Of a stretch of DNA of 64,000 nucleotides, positions 7,051 to 13,295 are shown in pieces (positions within the stretch are counted from its first letter, which is position 1; the number at the start of each line of letters is the position of its first letter). Source of the stretch: Geotalea sp. SG265 (GTDB lineage Bacteria > Desulfobacterota > Desulfuromonadia > Geobacterales > Geobacteraceae). Made by a program: the position numbers and the translations under genes. The notes below the pieces were generated by a model that was given only the letters and a program-made list of their open reading frames with translations, did no database searches and was not told the origin of the DNA. The stretch is from positions 62,001-126,000 of the forward strand of contig NZ_JAKZFT010000007.1 of assembly GCF_022808985.1 (NCBI RefSeq), given 5' to 3'.

Positions 7051-7578
7051 CTAGTTCTGGGCGTTTCTCCTCTTGAGTTCGGCGACAAAGGCCCACCTTT
7101 CAGATTCGGGCAACTTTTTTAGCTCTTTTATTGCCTCTATGATAGCCACATCAAGTTTTTCCAATCCGGCACCTTCAATTGCATTAGCTGGTAAAGGGCT
7201 GGCTACCTGTAAAGACGCATCATCATCCCCACGCATCCATCCTTCGTTAATGCTATAGGCGCTGCATACTGCCATGATAAACCGATCATTCAGAGGCACC
7301 TTTCCAGCCAATAAATCACTTACCCTACTTGCCGAATAGCCTGTCTTCTCGGCAACATCCTTAACCCTGCCCCTTTTTTTAACGTCTAACTGCTCAAGGG
7401 CATCATGAAGGCGGGCAAGCTTCCGCGCCTGAAAAAATGACTCCACTATCTTGTCATGGCGATCATGCCAAGCATGCCAAGCAGCTTCATCTTCAGGGTG
7501 CGGCATAGGATCATCTGGCATATTAGCCTGTAATGACTCAGCTATTGTCCCCGGAAAAATCTCAAATTTTTTGGCCAT
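7051..7578 (-). CDS. phage CI/Cro-type repressor
   Basis: A 175-residue protein with an Xre-type helix-turn-helix at about residues 70-117: GRVKDVAEKTGYSASRVSDL is helix 2-turn-helix 3, followed by the N-E-x-W-M-R-G-D ending typical of phage repressors (INEGWMRGDD). The N-terminal 60 residues are unusual for the family and rich in W/H/D. No LexA-like peptidase domain is visible, so control would not be by RecA-stimulated autocleavage. It is divergent from the AlpA-like gene, and two palindromes in the gap (7598-7628) are likely operators. It probably keeps the island silent. Confidence 0.8.
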   Translation of the reverse strand: MAKKFEIFPGTIAESLQANMPDDPMPHPEDEAAWHAWHDRHDKIVESFFQARKLARLHDALEQLDVKKRGRVKDVAEKTGYSASRVSDLLAGKVPLNDRFIMAVCSAYSINEGWMRGDDDASLQVASPLPANAIEGAGLEKLDVAIIEAIKELKKLPESERWAFVAELKRRNAQN

Positions 7579-7588
7579 AAAAAAACCC

Positions 7589-7617
7589 TTGACAAATTCT
7601 GTAACAGATAATAAAAC
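7589..7617 (+). promoter_or_regulatory. sigma-70-type promoter for the AlpA-like gene
   Basis: TTGACA (7589-7594), 17 bases, TAAAAC (7612-7617). It reads rightward into the AlpA-like gene and overlaps the first palindromic operator. Confidence 0.6.
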
Positions 7618-7628
7618 TCTGAAACAGA
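7598..7628. promoter_or_regulatory. two palindromic operator sites between repressor and AlpA genes
   Basis: TCTGTAACAGA (7598-7608) and TCTGAAACAGA (7618-7628) are each palindromic with the same TCTG/CAGA arms, with centres 20 bp apart (two helical turns). They overlap the promoter reading to the activator, as expected for CI/Cro-like operators bound cooperatively by the repressor encoded at 7051-7578. Confidence 0.7.
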
Positions 7629-7714
7629 ATTTATATATTTGAAAAAGAATGATTGATACCGAAACTGATCTTACGGCAACTTTGCCATTTTTTCAACCCA
7701 GAAAAGGAGGGAAT

Positions 7715-7897
7715 ATGACTGTAGAATCCTTTGTTCGTCCCAAAGACCTGAAAGCGTTAACGGGCCTTTCACGCACCACTGTTTGGCGACTGGAAAAAAA
7801 GGGGGAATTTCCACAGCGACGACAGCTTTCGGAGGGTGCTGTTGGCTATCTATTGTCGGAAGTTCGGGCATGGATGAGCAGCAGATGTCCGGCCTGA
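7715..7897 (+). CDS. AlpA-family transcriptional regulator
   Basis: A 60-residue protein. The ATG at 7715 has AAAAGGAGG just upstream, so a longer start at 7649 is rejected. The sequence FVRPKDLKALTGLSRTTVWRLEKKGEFPQ is the MerR-like winged helix-turn-helix of the AlpA family, with the family's L-S-R-T-T-V-W-R-x-E recognition helix and W-x-x-x-R near the end. AlpA of prophage CP4-57 activates integrase expression; AlpA-like proteins in phage satellites switch on the island's own genes. It is the first rightward gene, under the repressor's operators. Confidence 0.85.
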   Translation: MTVESFVRPKDLKALTGLSRTTVWRLEKKGEFPQRRQLSEGAVGYLLSEVRAWMSSRCPA

Positions 7898-7920
7898 ACT
7901 GTTGTCAAAGGAGAAAACCG

Positions 7921-7977
7921 ATGACATCTCTCCAAAATACTGAGGTATCAGTCATTACTGGAGGCGTACATGTTTGA
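7921..7977 (+). CDS. possible 18-codon open frame, translationally coupled
   Basis: An ATG at 7921 follows AAAGGAG at good spacing and opens an 18-residue frame (MTSLQNTEVSVITGGVHV) whose stop overlaps the start of the next gene at 7970. It could be a small peptide or a leader that couples translation to the downstream gene. There is no homology to offer. Confidence 0.35.
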   Translation: MTSLQNTEVSVITGGVHV

Positions 7978-8407
7978 CCTGAAATCTGTGAAGAAAAAGC
8001 AGGGCAGGCGGAAAATGGAGGATGCCGTCATCGACATCTACACCTTCGACCCCCTTGATGAACGTCGGCTACCGTACTATAGCACCATCCCGGAAAATCG
8101 GTTGCGGGACGCGCGTTTTCAGGCTCTCTCACGACAGGACAAGGGTGACTTCCTCCAATTGGTTGACTGGCTGTGGATATTCTCCTGCGGTCTCCGGGAG
8201 AGCGATTGTGGCATTGTGGCTGAAAGAATGGGACTGAGCAGCATCGAAATGCGGGTTTTTCTCCGCAGACTCTGTCAAGCAGAGCTTTTAGTGGAATGTG
8301 AAGGGCGGTTTGTGCAACCCGAGCTTAGAAGACAGTTTCTGGAAACACTCCGTTCAAACCAAAATATGAATAGGAAACAGGAACAGAGAAACTCACCCCC
8401 CTTCTAA
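7970..8407 (+). CDS. DUF1376/YdaU-like putative replication protein
   Basis: A 145-residue protein starting at 7970 behind TGGAGG. Residues 30-80 (LPYYSTIPENRLRDARFQAL, then the GDFLQLVDWLW stretch) resemble the DUF1376 segment of phage proteins such as YdaU, where W-Y-x-F-x-x-x-D-Y-L-R-D-T is followed by a helix ending in L-x-x-x-W. Residues 85-120 could be a winged-helix segment. DUF1376 proteins occur in phage replication regions. The last 15 residues are polar and probably disordered. Assignment is tentative, resting on this pattern and on position between the AlpA-like gene and the restriction-modification pair. Confidence 0.5.
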   Translation: MFDLKSVKKKQGRRKMEDAVIDIYTFDPLDERRLPYYSTIPENRLRDARFQALSRQDKGDFLQLVDWLWIFSCGLRESDCGIVAERMGLSSIEMRVFLRRLCQAELLVECEGRFVQPELRRQFLETLRSNQNMNRKQEQRNSPPF

Positions 8408-8451
8408 AGGCAATACCTATCGTCAAAGATAGACCTAGACTTAGACCTAAC

Positions 8452-8483
8452 ATTGCAGGGCGCAATTGCAGGGCGCAATTGCA
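8452..8483. repeat. 13-bp tandem repeat (2.5 copies) in the island
   Basis: The unit ATTGCAGGGCGCA is repeated at 8452-8464 and 8465-8477, with a further ATTGCA to 8483. The gap 8408-8581 has no convincing gene otherwise. Short tandem repeats beside a replication-like gene can be initiator-binding iterons, but two and a half copies is little evidence. Confidence 0.5.
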
Positions 8484-8581
8484 ATCGAGTCTTACGAGGT
8501 GATGTCGGAAACCGGGGGCACCCCGGACCATTCCTCTATGGGTGCTGGATGAAATTAAAGAAAAATAAAGGGAGGCAAGCA

Positions 8582-8818
8582 TTGACTAAAAGAGAAGAAA
8601 TTCTACGGAATGTAAAAAGGTGGGCAAGGAAACCCGGTAAGGCTGATCTCTTACGCCATCTGCGAGGGGAACGTCTAACGCGCGCTGAAGCAATTAAGGC
8701 TAAGTGTTATGAGTGTATTGAAGGGGAGGATATCCGCCCCTGTCTTGTTTCTGGGTGCAGTTTAACCCAATATTGCCAGTGGAACCTATCAGAGCAGCAA
8801 GATACAGAGGAGGAATAG
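8582..8818 (+). CDS. small cysteine-rich phage-type protein
   Basis: A 78-residue product if translation begins at the TTG at 8582, which has GGGAGG 7 bases upstream; an in-frame ATG at 8549 has no clear ribosome site. The C-terminal half has the pattern A-I-K-A-K-C-x2-C ... C-x4-C ... C, typical of small zinc-binding proteins common in phages and islands (KCYECIEGED, PCLVSGCSL, QYCQW). The N-terminal half is basic and helical, with a short E-E-I-L-R-N-V-K-R-W stretch. Function unknown; nucleic-acid binding is plausible. Confidence 0.6.
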   Translation: MTKREEILRNVKRWARKPGKADLLRHLRGERLTRAEAIKAKCYECIEGEDIRPCLVSGCSLTQYCQWNLSEQQDTEEE

Positions 8819-8911
8819 GAAGGTATGGGGGCCATGCAGTAAGTTGCTGTAATAGCCTGTGCGGCCCCTCCGAGGACATTAACATACGCTCCATTGCGTG
8901 TTCTCCAAGAA

Positions 8912-9868
8912 TCACTTGGCTGTTACACCTTTAATAGCCTCTTCATCTTTTAAAGAGACTATAACTGCGGCAGGAACTTCAGTAGCAGCTACGGGCTTTA
9001 CAGTCTTGGGTATGGAACTAGCCTTTACCCACCCCGCGACAATCCCGGGAAGTTTTTCTACTACTTCATATCCAACTAAAAGCTCATCAATGTAGCCCAT
9101 ATGGAGCATGTCAAACAACCTACACAAGTATGATTTGCCTTTTACCCACCATGTGTAATGGGCATCGATCATCAGATAATGCAGAACTTCAATGTTTTCG
9201 TCTTTCGTAAGCTGTTCAAGTTCCATCCCATCTAGAAGAGTTTCATACACACCATCTGCAACTCGACTACCAAACGTTGTCGTGTGGTAATATTCCTTCA
9301 CTTCCCAGACAGCCAAAGGATTTTCGGTACACGGAAACGCGCCATCAAGCCTTCTTGATAATGTCCTTAGTGGTCTTCCATCCTTGGTAACGGTTGTCAG
9401 TCGGGTAGGATTAAAATCACATGCGCAGCCAGCTCCATGCTTTTCTATAAGCATGTTGATAATAGCTGTAAAATAAGCGACCGTTCTCTTTTCGCCTTTC
9501 TGTTTATTCATAGGCAAGGGGCAGGTAGGTTTGAAAGTAGTTTTTAACTGCTCATAAACAGCCTTTGCCCTTTCTACCTTCATGAGCCGTGGCTCCACAA
9601 AATTGTTCAGAACCTGTGCTCTATAGGAGAAATACTCGACAAGCTTTCTTCCAAGATCGGTAGGCTTTCCATCGGCTAAAACATGGTCCGATTTCAAATT
9701 TAACTTTTTAAGAGCAGTGGCGATTTGCTCAATAGTGGGTTCCAATACTCGATTATTTTCTTTTTCTTTTCCTCTTTTCTTGCTGCTATAGCCATGGAAT
9801 TCGCTTATTGACCTTACATATGCCCAGAAAGACGGGTCCTGCTGCCTGAACCTTTTGTCAGCTTGCAC
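8912..9868 (-). CDS. putative restriction endonuclease, PD-(D/E)xK type
   Basis: A 318-residue protein starting at a GTG (9868) with AGGAGG upstream. The core contains D175-G-A-F, thirteen residues, then E189-V-K191 in a hydrophobic strand (LAVWEVKEYY), matching the PD-(D/E)xK nuclease signature. Nothing else in the protein is familiar to me. It is divergent from an adenine methyltransferase across a 194-bp gap, the usual arrangement of a type II restriction-modification system. Site specificity is unknown. Other possible jobs for such a nuclease are phage interference or DNA processing by the island. Confidence 0.65.
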   Translation of the reverse strand: MQADKRFRQQDPSFWAYVRSISEFHGYSSKKRGKEKENNRVLEPTIEQIATALKKLNLKSDHVLADGKPTDLGRKLVEYFSYRAQVLNNFVEPRLMKVERAKAVYEQLKTTFKPTCPLPMNKQKGEKRTVAYFTAIINMLIEKHGAGCACDFNPTRLTTVTKDGRPLRTLSRRLDGAFPCTENPLAVWEVKEYYHTTTFGSRVADGVYETLLDGMELEQLTKDENIEVLHYLMIDAHYTWWVKGKSYLCRLFDMLHMGYIDELLVGYEVVEKLPGIVAGWVKASSIPKTVKPVAATEVPAAVIVSLKDEEAIKGVTAK

Positions 9869-9924
9869 TGTAACCTCCTGAAGTCATAGCAAAAATGCAT
9901 ACAATAAATGTTGTTACCGATGCG

Positions 9925-9934
9925 GCAATATTGC
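9925..9934. promoter_or_regulatory. palindrome between endonuclease and methylase genes
   Basis: GCAATATTGC is a perfect 10-bp palindrome extended by flanking G/C pairs (CGGCAATATTGCGG). It lies in the divergent promoter region and could be an operator that times endonuclease and methylase expression. No controller (C) protein gene is seen nearby. Confidence 0.3.
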
Positions 9935-10062
9935 GGTGTCCTAATTCTGTCCCAAAAAAAGAATGAAGTTGTGGTTTATGAGGTTTTCAGCTATTTTCAT
10001 GTCTGGTCTATATCACATATAAAGCCCCAACCCCAATCATTTTTTTAATAAATGAGGTTTTA

Positions 10063-10947
10063 ATGCAGTTACCTGTAGTTGATGTTGCTCCAGACCCACT
10101 GTTCAATGTTGAGCCAATGAAAGGCCAGCTACTTAAGTGGATTGGGAACAAGCAACGTTTCGCCCATGAGATCATTTCCTGCTTTCCATCAAAATTTGGC
10201 AGGTACTTCGAGCCTTTTCTCGGAAGTGGTGCTGTCTTGGGCACTCTTGCCCCTCTGGATGGAGTAGGGTCTGACTGTTTCTCGCCGCTCATGGAAATAT
10301 GGCATGTCTTGAAGGAAGACCCAGAAAAGCTTATACGGTGGTATTCAGAAAGATGGGATTACATGATGACTTGTGGGAAAAAGGAGGGGTACGAAGCCGT
10401 TAAAGCACGCTATAACGCTGCTCCAAATGCGGCAGACCTTCTTTTCCTCAGCCGATCCTGTTATGGTGGAGTCATGAGGTTCAGAAAGACTGATGGGTAC
10501 ATGTCTACACCTTGTGGGGTTCATAGCCCCATGCCACCCGACAACTTTTCCAAAAGAGTGTATGACTGGCATAAGCGAACGCAAGGGACAAGCTTTAAAT
10601 GCATTGATTTTTCTGATGCGATGGAGATGGCAAAACCGGGTGACCTTATATACTGTGACCCGCCCTACAGCCACAGTCAGACAATCCTTTATGGTGCGCA
10701 GTCTTTTACTCTATCTGATTTGTTTTCAGCTATAGATAGATGTAAAAAACGTGGTGTCTATGTTGCATTGAGCATCGATGGGCACAAAAAATCAGGAAAG
10801 CATCAGTGTTCTCTGCCGATCCCAGAGCGTCTCTTTGAGAGGGAAGTCTATGTTAACTGTGGACGATCCATGCTTAAGCGATTTCAGATGGAAGGCCAAT
10901 CTCTTGAAGGAGAAGTCGTAGCTGATCGTCTTTTGTTAACATACTGA
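10063..10947 (+). CDS. DNA adenine methyltransferase, Dam/D12 class
   Basis: A 294-residue protein with the order of motifs of D12-class (alpha) N6-adenine methyltransferases: the LLKWIGNK motif near residue 23, AdoMet-binding FEPFLGSGAV at 49-58, the LFLSRSCYGGVMRF segment at 127-140, and catalytic DPPY at 199-202. GAGG lies 5 bases before the ATG. It would protect the host against the endonuclease encoded divergently at 8912, or methylate island or phage DNA if the pair is not a classical system. The recognition sequence cannot be read from the protein. Confidence 0.9.
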   Translation: MQLPVVDVAPDPLFNVEPMKGQLLKWIGNKQRFAHEIISCFPSKFGRYFEPFLGSGAVLGTLAPLDGVGSDCFSPLMEIWHVLKEDPEKLIRWYSERWDYMMTCGKKEGYEAVKARYNAAPNAADLLFLSRSCYGGVMRFRKTDGYMSTPCGVHSPMPPDNFSKRVYDWHKRTQGTSFKCIDFSDAMEMAKPGDLIYCDPPYSHSQTILYGAQSFTLSDLFSAIDRCKKRGVYVALSIDGHKKSGKHQCSLPIPERLFEREVYVNCGRSMLKRFQMEGQSLEGEVVADRLLLTY

Positions 10948-11002
10948 ATATGACATAGAATAAGCCTAAAAGGTATTTCTGCCTAGAGCTAAGAAGGCGG
11001 TA

Positions 11003-11473
11003 TTATTCCTGTCTCAGTTGTATAAGCCGCCTTTGCAGCTTGGCCATCATCTCTTCTGGGTTTTTCCTGATCTCTTCAAGGAGCTCTATTTTCTCTTCAT
11101 ACGTCACTGTTACCTTTTCTACCTGCATTTCTGGCTTAAACAGGTTCTTTAGGCGGCACAGCATCTCCACCCCACGCAATTGAACTCCGTAGTCAGGGGG
11201 AGTACCCGGCTCGTCGGCCTTTACCGCTTCACAGAACTGCCGAACCTTCCCCGCAATATAGGCATCATCAAGCCCCTGTTCTTCCAGTACCTCAGTCATT
11301 GCCCTTTTAACAGCCGAAGACTTCATCAATCGACACCCCGCGATGGCAGGGTGATGATACCCAGCGTTCTCTGCTGCTGTCTTTTGGTCAAATCCATCAG
11401 CGATACCTGATACAAATCTCTTCTGCCTTACGCTAAGGTCTTTGACCTGTCTTGAAGTGGACAATTCACTCAC
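11003..11473 (-). CDS. small terminase subunit-like protein
   Basis: A 156-residue protein. Residues 12-55 (LSVRQKRFVSGIADGFDQKT, then AAENAGYHHPAIAGCRLMKS) follow the Terminase_2 pattern: L-T-x-x-Q-x-x-F-V ... A-x-x-A-G-Y ... S/G-x-x-L-x-x-x-x-x-V, a DNA-binding helix-turn-helix. The C-terminal half is a charged helix that could be an oligomerisation coiled coil. In tailed phages this subunit recognises the packaging site; satellites often carry only this subunit to redirect a helper phage's packaging. No large subunit follows. It converges with the methylase gene. Confidence 0.7.
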   Translation of the reverse strand: MSELSTSRQVKDLSVRQKRFVSGIADGFDQKTAAENAGYHHPAIAGCRLMKSSAVKRAMTEVLEEQGLDDAYIAGKVRQFCEAVKADEPGTPPDYGVQLRGVEMLCRLKNLFKPEMQVEKVTVTYEEKIELLEEIRKNPEEMMAKLQRRLIQLRQE

Positions 11474-11625
11474 CCCATCAATTAAGGATTAACATAAATT
11501 AGCATAACTACTCAAGTGCATGCCAAACATTCGATAGGATTTTATTTTTGTAAAACATTATCTGGATTAATTGCCTTGGTCTTTGACCTAACAGTTGATT
11601 ATGTACTCAGGACAGACTGTTGCCA

Positions 11626-12189
11626 TTAATACCAACGTGATAACTCTGTAATTTTTGGTTCAAAGTATATTCTTTCTATAGCCTCTTCTGTGGTAAAAGC
11701 AATGTCAACCATTAAATCACAATGCAAATGATTGTCATTACATATCGCAGAACTTAATGACCGTGCAAATACACCTATAACAGTACTTGTATTATCATAA
11801 TCTTTAGCTGAACCGTGATTATTGCAGTGAACAAACGAATTTTCAATAGTATAAAATGAATCATAAAAAAACTTGGTACTGATATTATCTTCGGTCAGCT
11901 TGTTAAACTCTAACAGTACTGTCGGAAAAAGAGCACGTTGAGCAGTGGAAAGTTTCTGACTGCCATATCTCGAAAAGAACTCGCGGTTGAAATAATGCAT
12001 GAAGTACAGGGTGAATAGCATAGCAGATGCTTTAAGCTTAACGACCCGTTGTTCCTCCGGGAAATACTCACTATGTCGTAGAAGCATCCCTGCAGAGATT
12101 ACCGCCTCCTTTGTTAATGGCTTTGCGATGTCAAAGCAAGCCATCATTCCAGCAGTTTTTGTCCCAAGTAATGACCGAAGAAATCCCAT
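11626..12189 (-). CDS. unknown island protein
   Basis: A 187-residue protein I do not recognise. It is rich in F, Y and S with no clear membrane segment or signal peptide. Residues 15-60 look helical, and a histidine/asparagine-rich patch (HCNNHGSAKD) lies near residue 120. It is AT-rich like the rest of the island and runs in the same direction as the terminase-like gene, separated by 152 bp. In satellites this position often holds accessory or anti-phage genes, but nothing in the sequence shows such a role. Confidence 0.6.
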   Translation of the reverse strand: MGFLRSLLGTKTAGMMACFDIAKPLTKEAVISAGMLLRHSEYFPEEQRVVKLKASAMLFTLYFMHYFNREFFSRYGSQKLSTAQRALFPTVLLEFNKLTEDNISTKFFYDSFYTIENSFVHCNNHGSAKDYDNTSTVIGVFARSLSSAICNDNHLHCDLMVDIAFTTEEAIERIYFEPKITELSRWY

Positions 12190-12542
12190 TTTGGTTCCTT
12201 TTTTTGATGGATGCTTGGTGAACGAGAGGCCGTGTTTTGGGTTAGATAATTTTAATTTTTGTTAATGTTTTGTCAATATCACAGCAAAAAAAATTGGAGA
12301 TGTTGTATGTGACTCCTTTTCAATTTTTTTTAATATATACACATGATAAATGGGGTATGGGGGTAGGGTATGCCCTCTCTCCCGGTAGAGGGGGGGGGAG
12401 GGGGGAGGGGTAGAGGAATGTGTGGGATGCAAGATGGAACACTGCAGGCGGAAGAGGGAAAGGAGGGGGAAGACGCAGCAGTGGGGATCGAAATATTAAC
12501 GACAAAAGTTCAATCTGTTTCATCCCAGCACAGGCAAAAGAG

Positions 12543-12560
12543 ACCACACCAGAGACCACA
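12543..12560. promoter_or_regulatory. candidate integrase arm-type sites, right end
   Basis: Two direct ACCACA copies at 12543 and 12555, 12 bp apart, mirror the three at 5546-5574. They lie 58 bp inside attR. Confidence 0.5.
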
Positions 12561-12580
12561 TCAAGGCTTCAAACGAACAA

Positions 12581-12616
12581 ATGGGTTACAGCGTTTATGC
12601 TGTAACCCATTGTTTT
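12581..12616. terminator. strong hairpin at the island/tRNA border
   Basis: ATGGGTTACAGC (12581-12592) pairs perfectly with GCTGTAACCCAT (12599-12610) around a 6-base loop; TGTTTT follows on the plus strand. It lies 10 bp beyond the tRNA 3' end on the minus strand, so it can end tRNA transcription or insulate the island. A weaker hairpin holds the same position at attL. Confidence 0.6.
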
Positions 12617-12617
12617 A

Positions 12618-12678
12618 AATGGCGGAGAGGTAGGGATTCGAACCCTAGGTACGTTGCCGTACACCTGATTTCGAGTCA
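12618..12678. repeat. attR: 61-bp repeat inside the intact tRNA-Ser gene
   Basis: Identical to 5365-5425. The island thus restores the 3' part of the tRNA gene while the displaced original 3' end remains at the far left. Confidence 0.92.
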
Positions 12679-12707
12679 GGCACCATCGACCACTCGGACA
12701 CCTCTCC
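12620..12707 (-). tRNA. tRNA-Ser (anticodon CGA)
   Basis: An 88-base tRNA read on the minus strand: acceptor GGAGAGG pairs with CCTCTCC, discriminator G, CCA encoded. The anticodon arm CCTGA-CTCGAAA-TCAGG gives anticodon CGA. A long variable arm (GTACGGCAACGTAC) and a T-arm with GGTTCGAATCC are present. The long variable arm confirms a class II serine tRNA. It lies 22 bp beyond tadA in the same direction, and its 3' half is the integration site of the island. Confidence 0.95.
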
Positions 12708-12729
12708 GTGTATTGCTATTCTGTTGTTT

Positions 12730-13203
12730 TTACTGCTTTTTTTTCCTGCGCAGGTCAGCGAAAAAGTTACTGAGCAGGGCGGCGCATTCACCTTCCCTGA
12801 CCCGCGGCACCAGCGTCACCCGGTGGTTGAGCCGCCTGTCATCGGACAGGTCGTACAACGATCCGGCCGCTCCACCTTTCGGGTCGTAACAGCCGAAGAC
12901 CACCTTTTCCACCCGCGCCAGCAAAATGGCCCCCATGCACATCAGGCACGGTTCCAGCGTTACATAAAGGGTCGCGCCGAGCAGCCGCCAGTTGGTCGTT
13001 TTTTTCGCCGCCCGACGGATGGCAATCAATTCGGCATGGGCTGCGGGGTCCTGCTTTCCTTCCCGCAGATTGTGCCCCCTGGCAATTATTTTACCATCCC
13101 TGACGATAACGGCACCGATGGGAACTTCACCCCGGGCGGCGGCTTTTTCGGCTTGGGCAATCGCTTTGCCCATCCAGAAGGCGTCATCCCTTTCTTGGGC
13201 CAT
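12730..13203 (-). CDS. tadA: tRNA-specific adenosine deaminase
   Basis: A 157-residue protein starting at the ATG at 13203; an upstream ATG at 13242 adds residues untypical of the family. It has the zinc-dependent deaminase signature: H56-A-E58 and P85-C86-x2-C89, plus the N-G-H-N-like substrate region (ARGHN). TadA converts A34 to inosine in the anticodon of tRNA-Arg(ACG) and is essential in most bacteria. The C-terminal basic tail (RRKKKQ) fits tRNA binding. It is followed in the same direction by tRNA-Ser, so the two may share a transcript. Confidence 0.95.
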   Translation of the reverse strand: MAQERDDAFWMGKAIAQAEKAAARGEVPIGAVIVRDGKIIARGHNLREGKQDPAAHAELIAIRRAAKKTTNWRLLGATLYVTLEPCLMCMGAILLARVEKVVFGCYDPKGGAAGSLYDLSDDRRLNHRVTLVPRVREGECAALLSNFFADLRRKKKQ

Positions 13204-13295
13204 TTTTATCGCTCTTTCTGATTGACCGGCCCGGGCGGGCATGGGAAGGATTTGGCGAAAAACGTCAGAAAGCTACCATGCCTGAAAAATAAAAG

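Larger units (their letters stand above)
12190..12617. other. right end of island: no gene, G-rich tract and attachment-site elements
   Basis: No convincing gene. Features seen: an AT-rich stretch (12245-12345), a very G-rich tract on the plus strand at 12354-12410 (runs of 4, 5, 3, then 9, 6 and 4 G separated by one to three other bases) that could form a G-quadruplex, two ACCACA arm-type repeats, a TGTTTCAT motif shared with the left end, and a 12-bp-stem hairpin at the border. Confidence 0.6.
5365..12678. mobile_element. integrative island in tRNA-Ser(CGA), phage-satellite-like
   Basis: A 7.3-kb segment bounded by 61-bp direct repeats, the right one being part of an intact tRNA-Ser gene. 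Contents in order: integrase, CI-type repressor (opposite strand), AlpA-like activator, small open frame, replication-like protein, cysteine-rich phage-type protein, divergent restriction endonuclease and adenine methylase, small terminase subunit-like protein and an unknown protein. No capsid, portal, tail or large terminase genes are present. The layout (int, divergent repressor and activator, replication region, terS-like gene) recalls phage-inducible chromosomal islands. A decayed prophage is the alternative. The DNA is visibly more AT-rich than the flanks. Confidence 0.88.

Noticed and set aside
13204-13242. Longer tadA product starting at 13242
   Set aside because: No ribosome site, and the extra residues are not family-like; the ATG at 13203 gives a normal TadA length.
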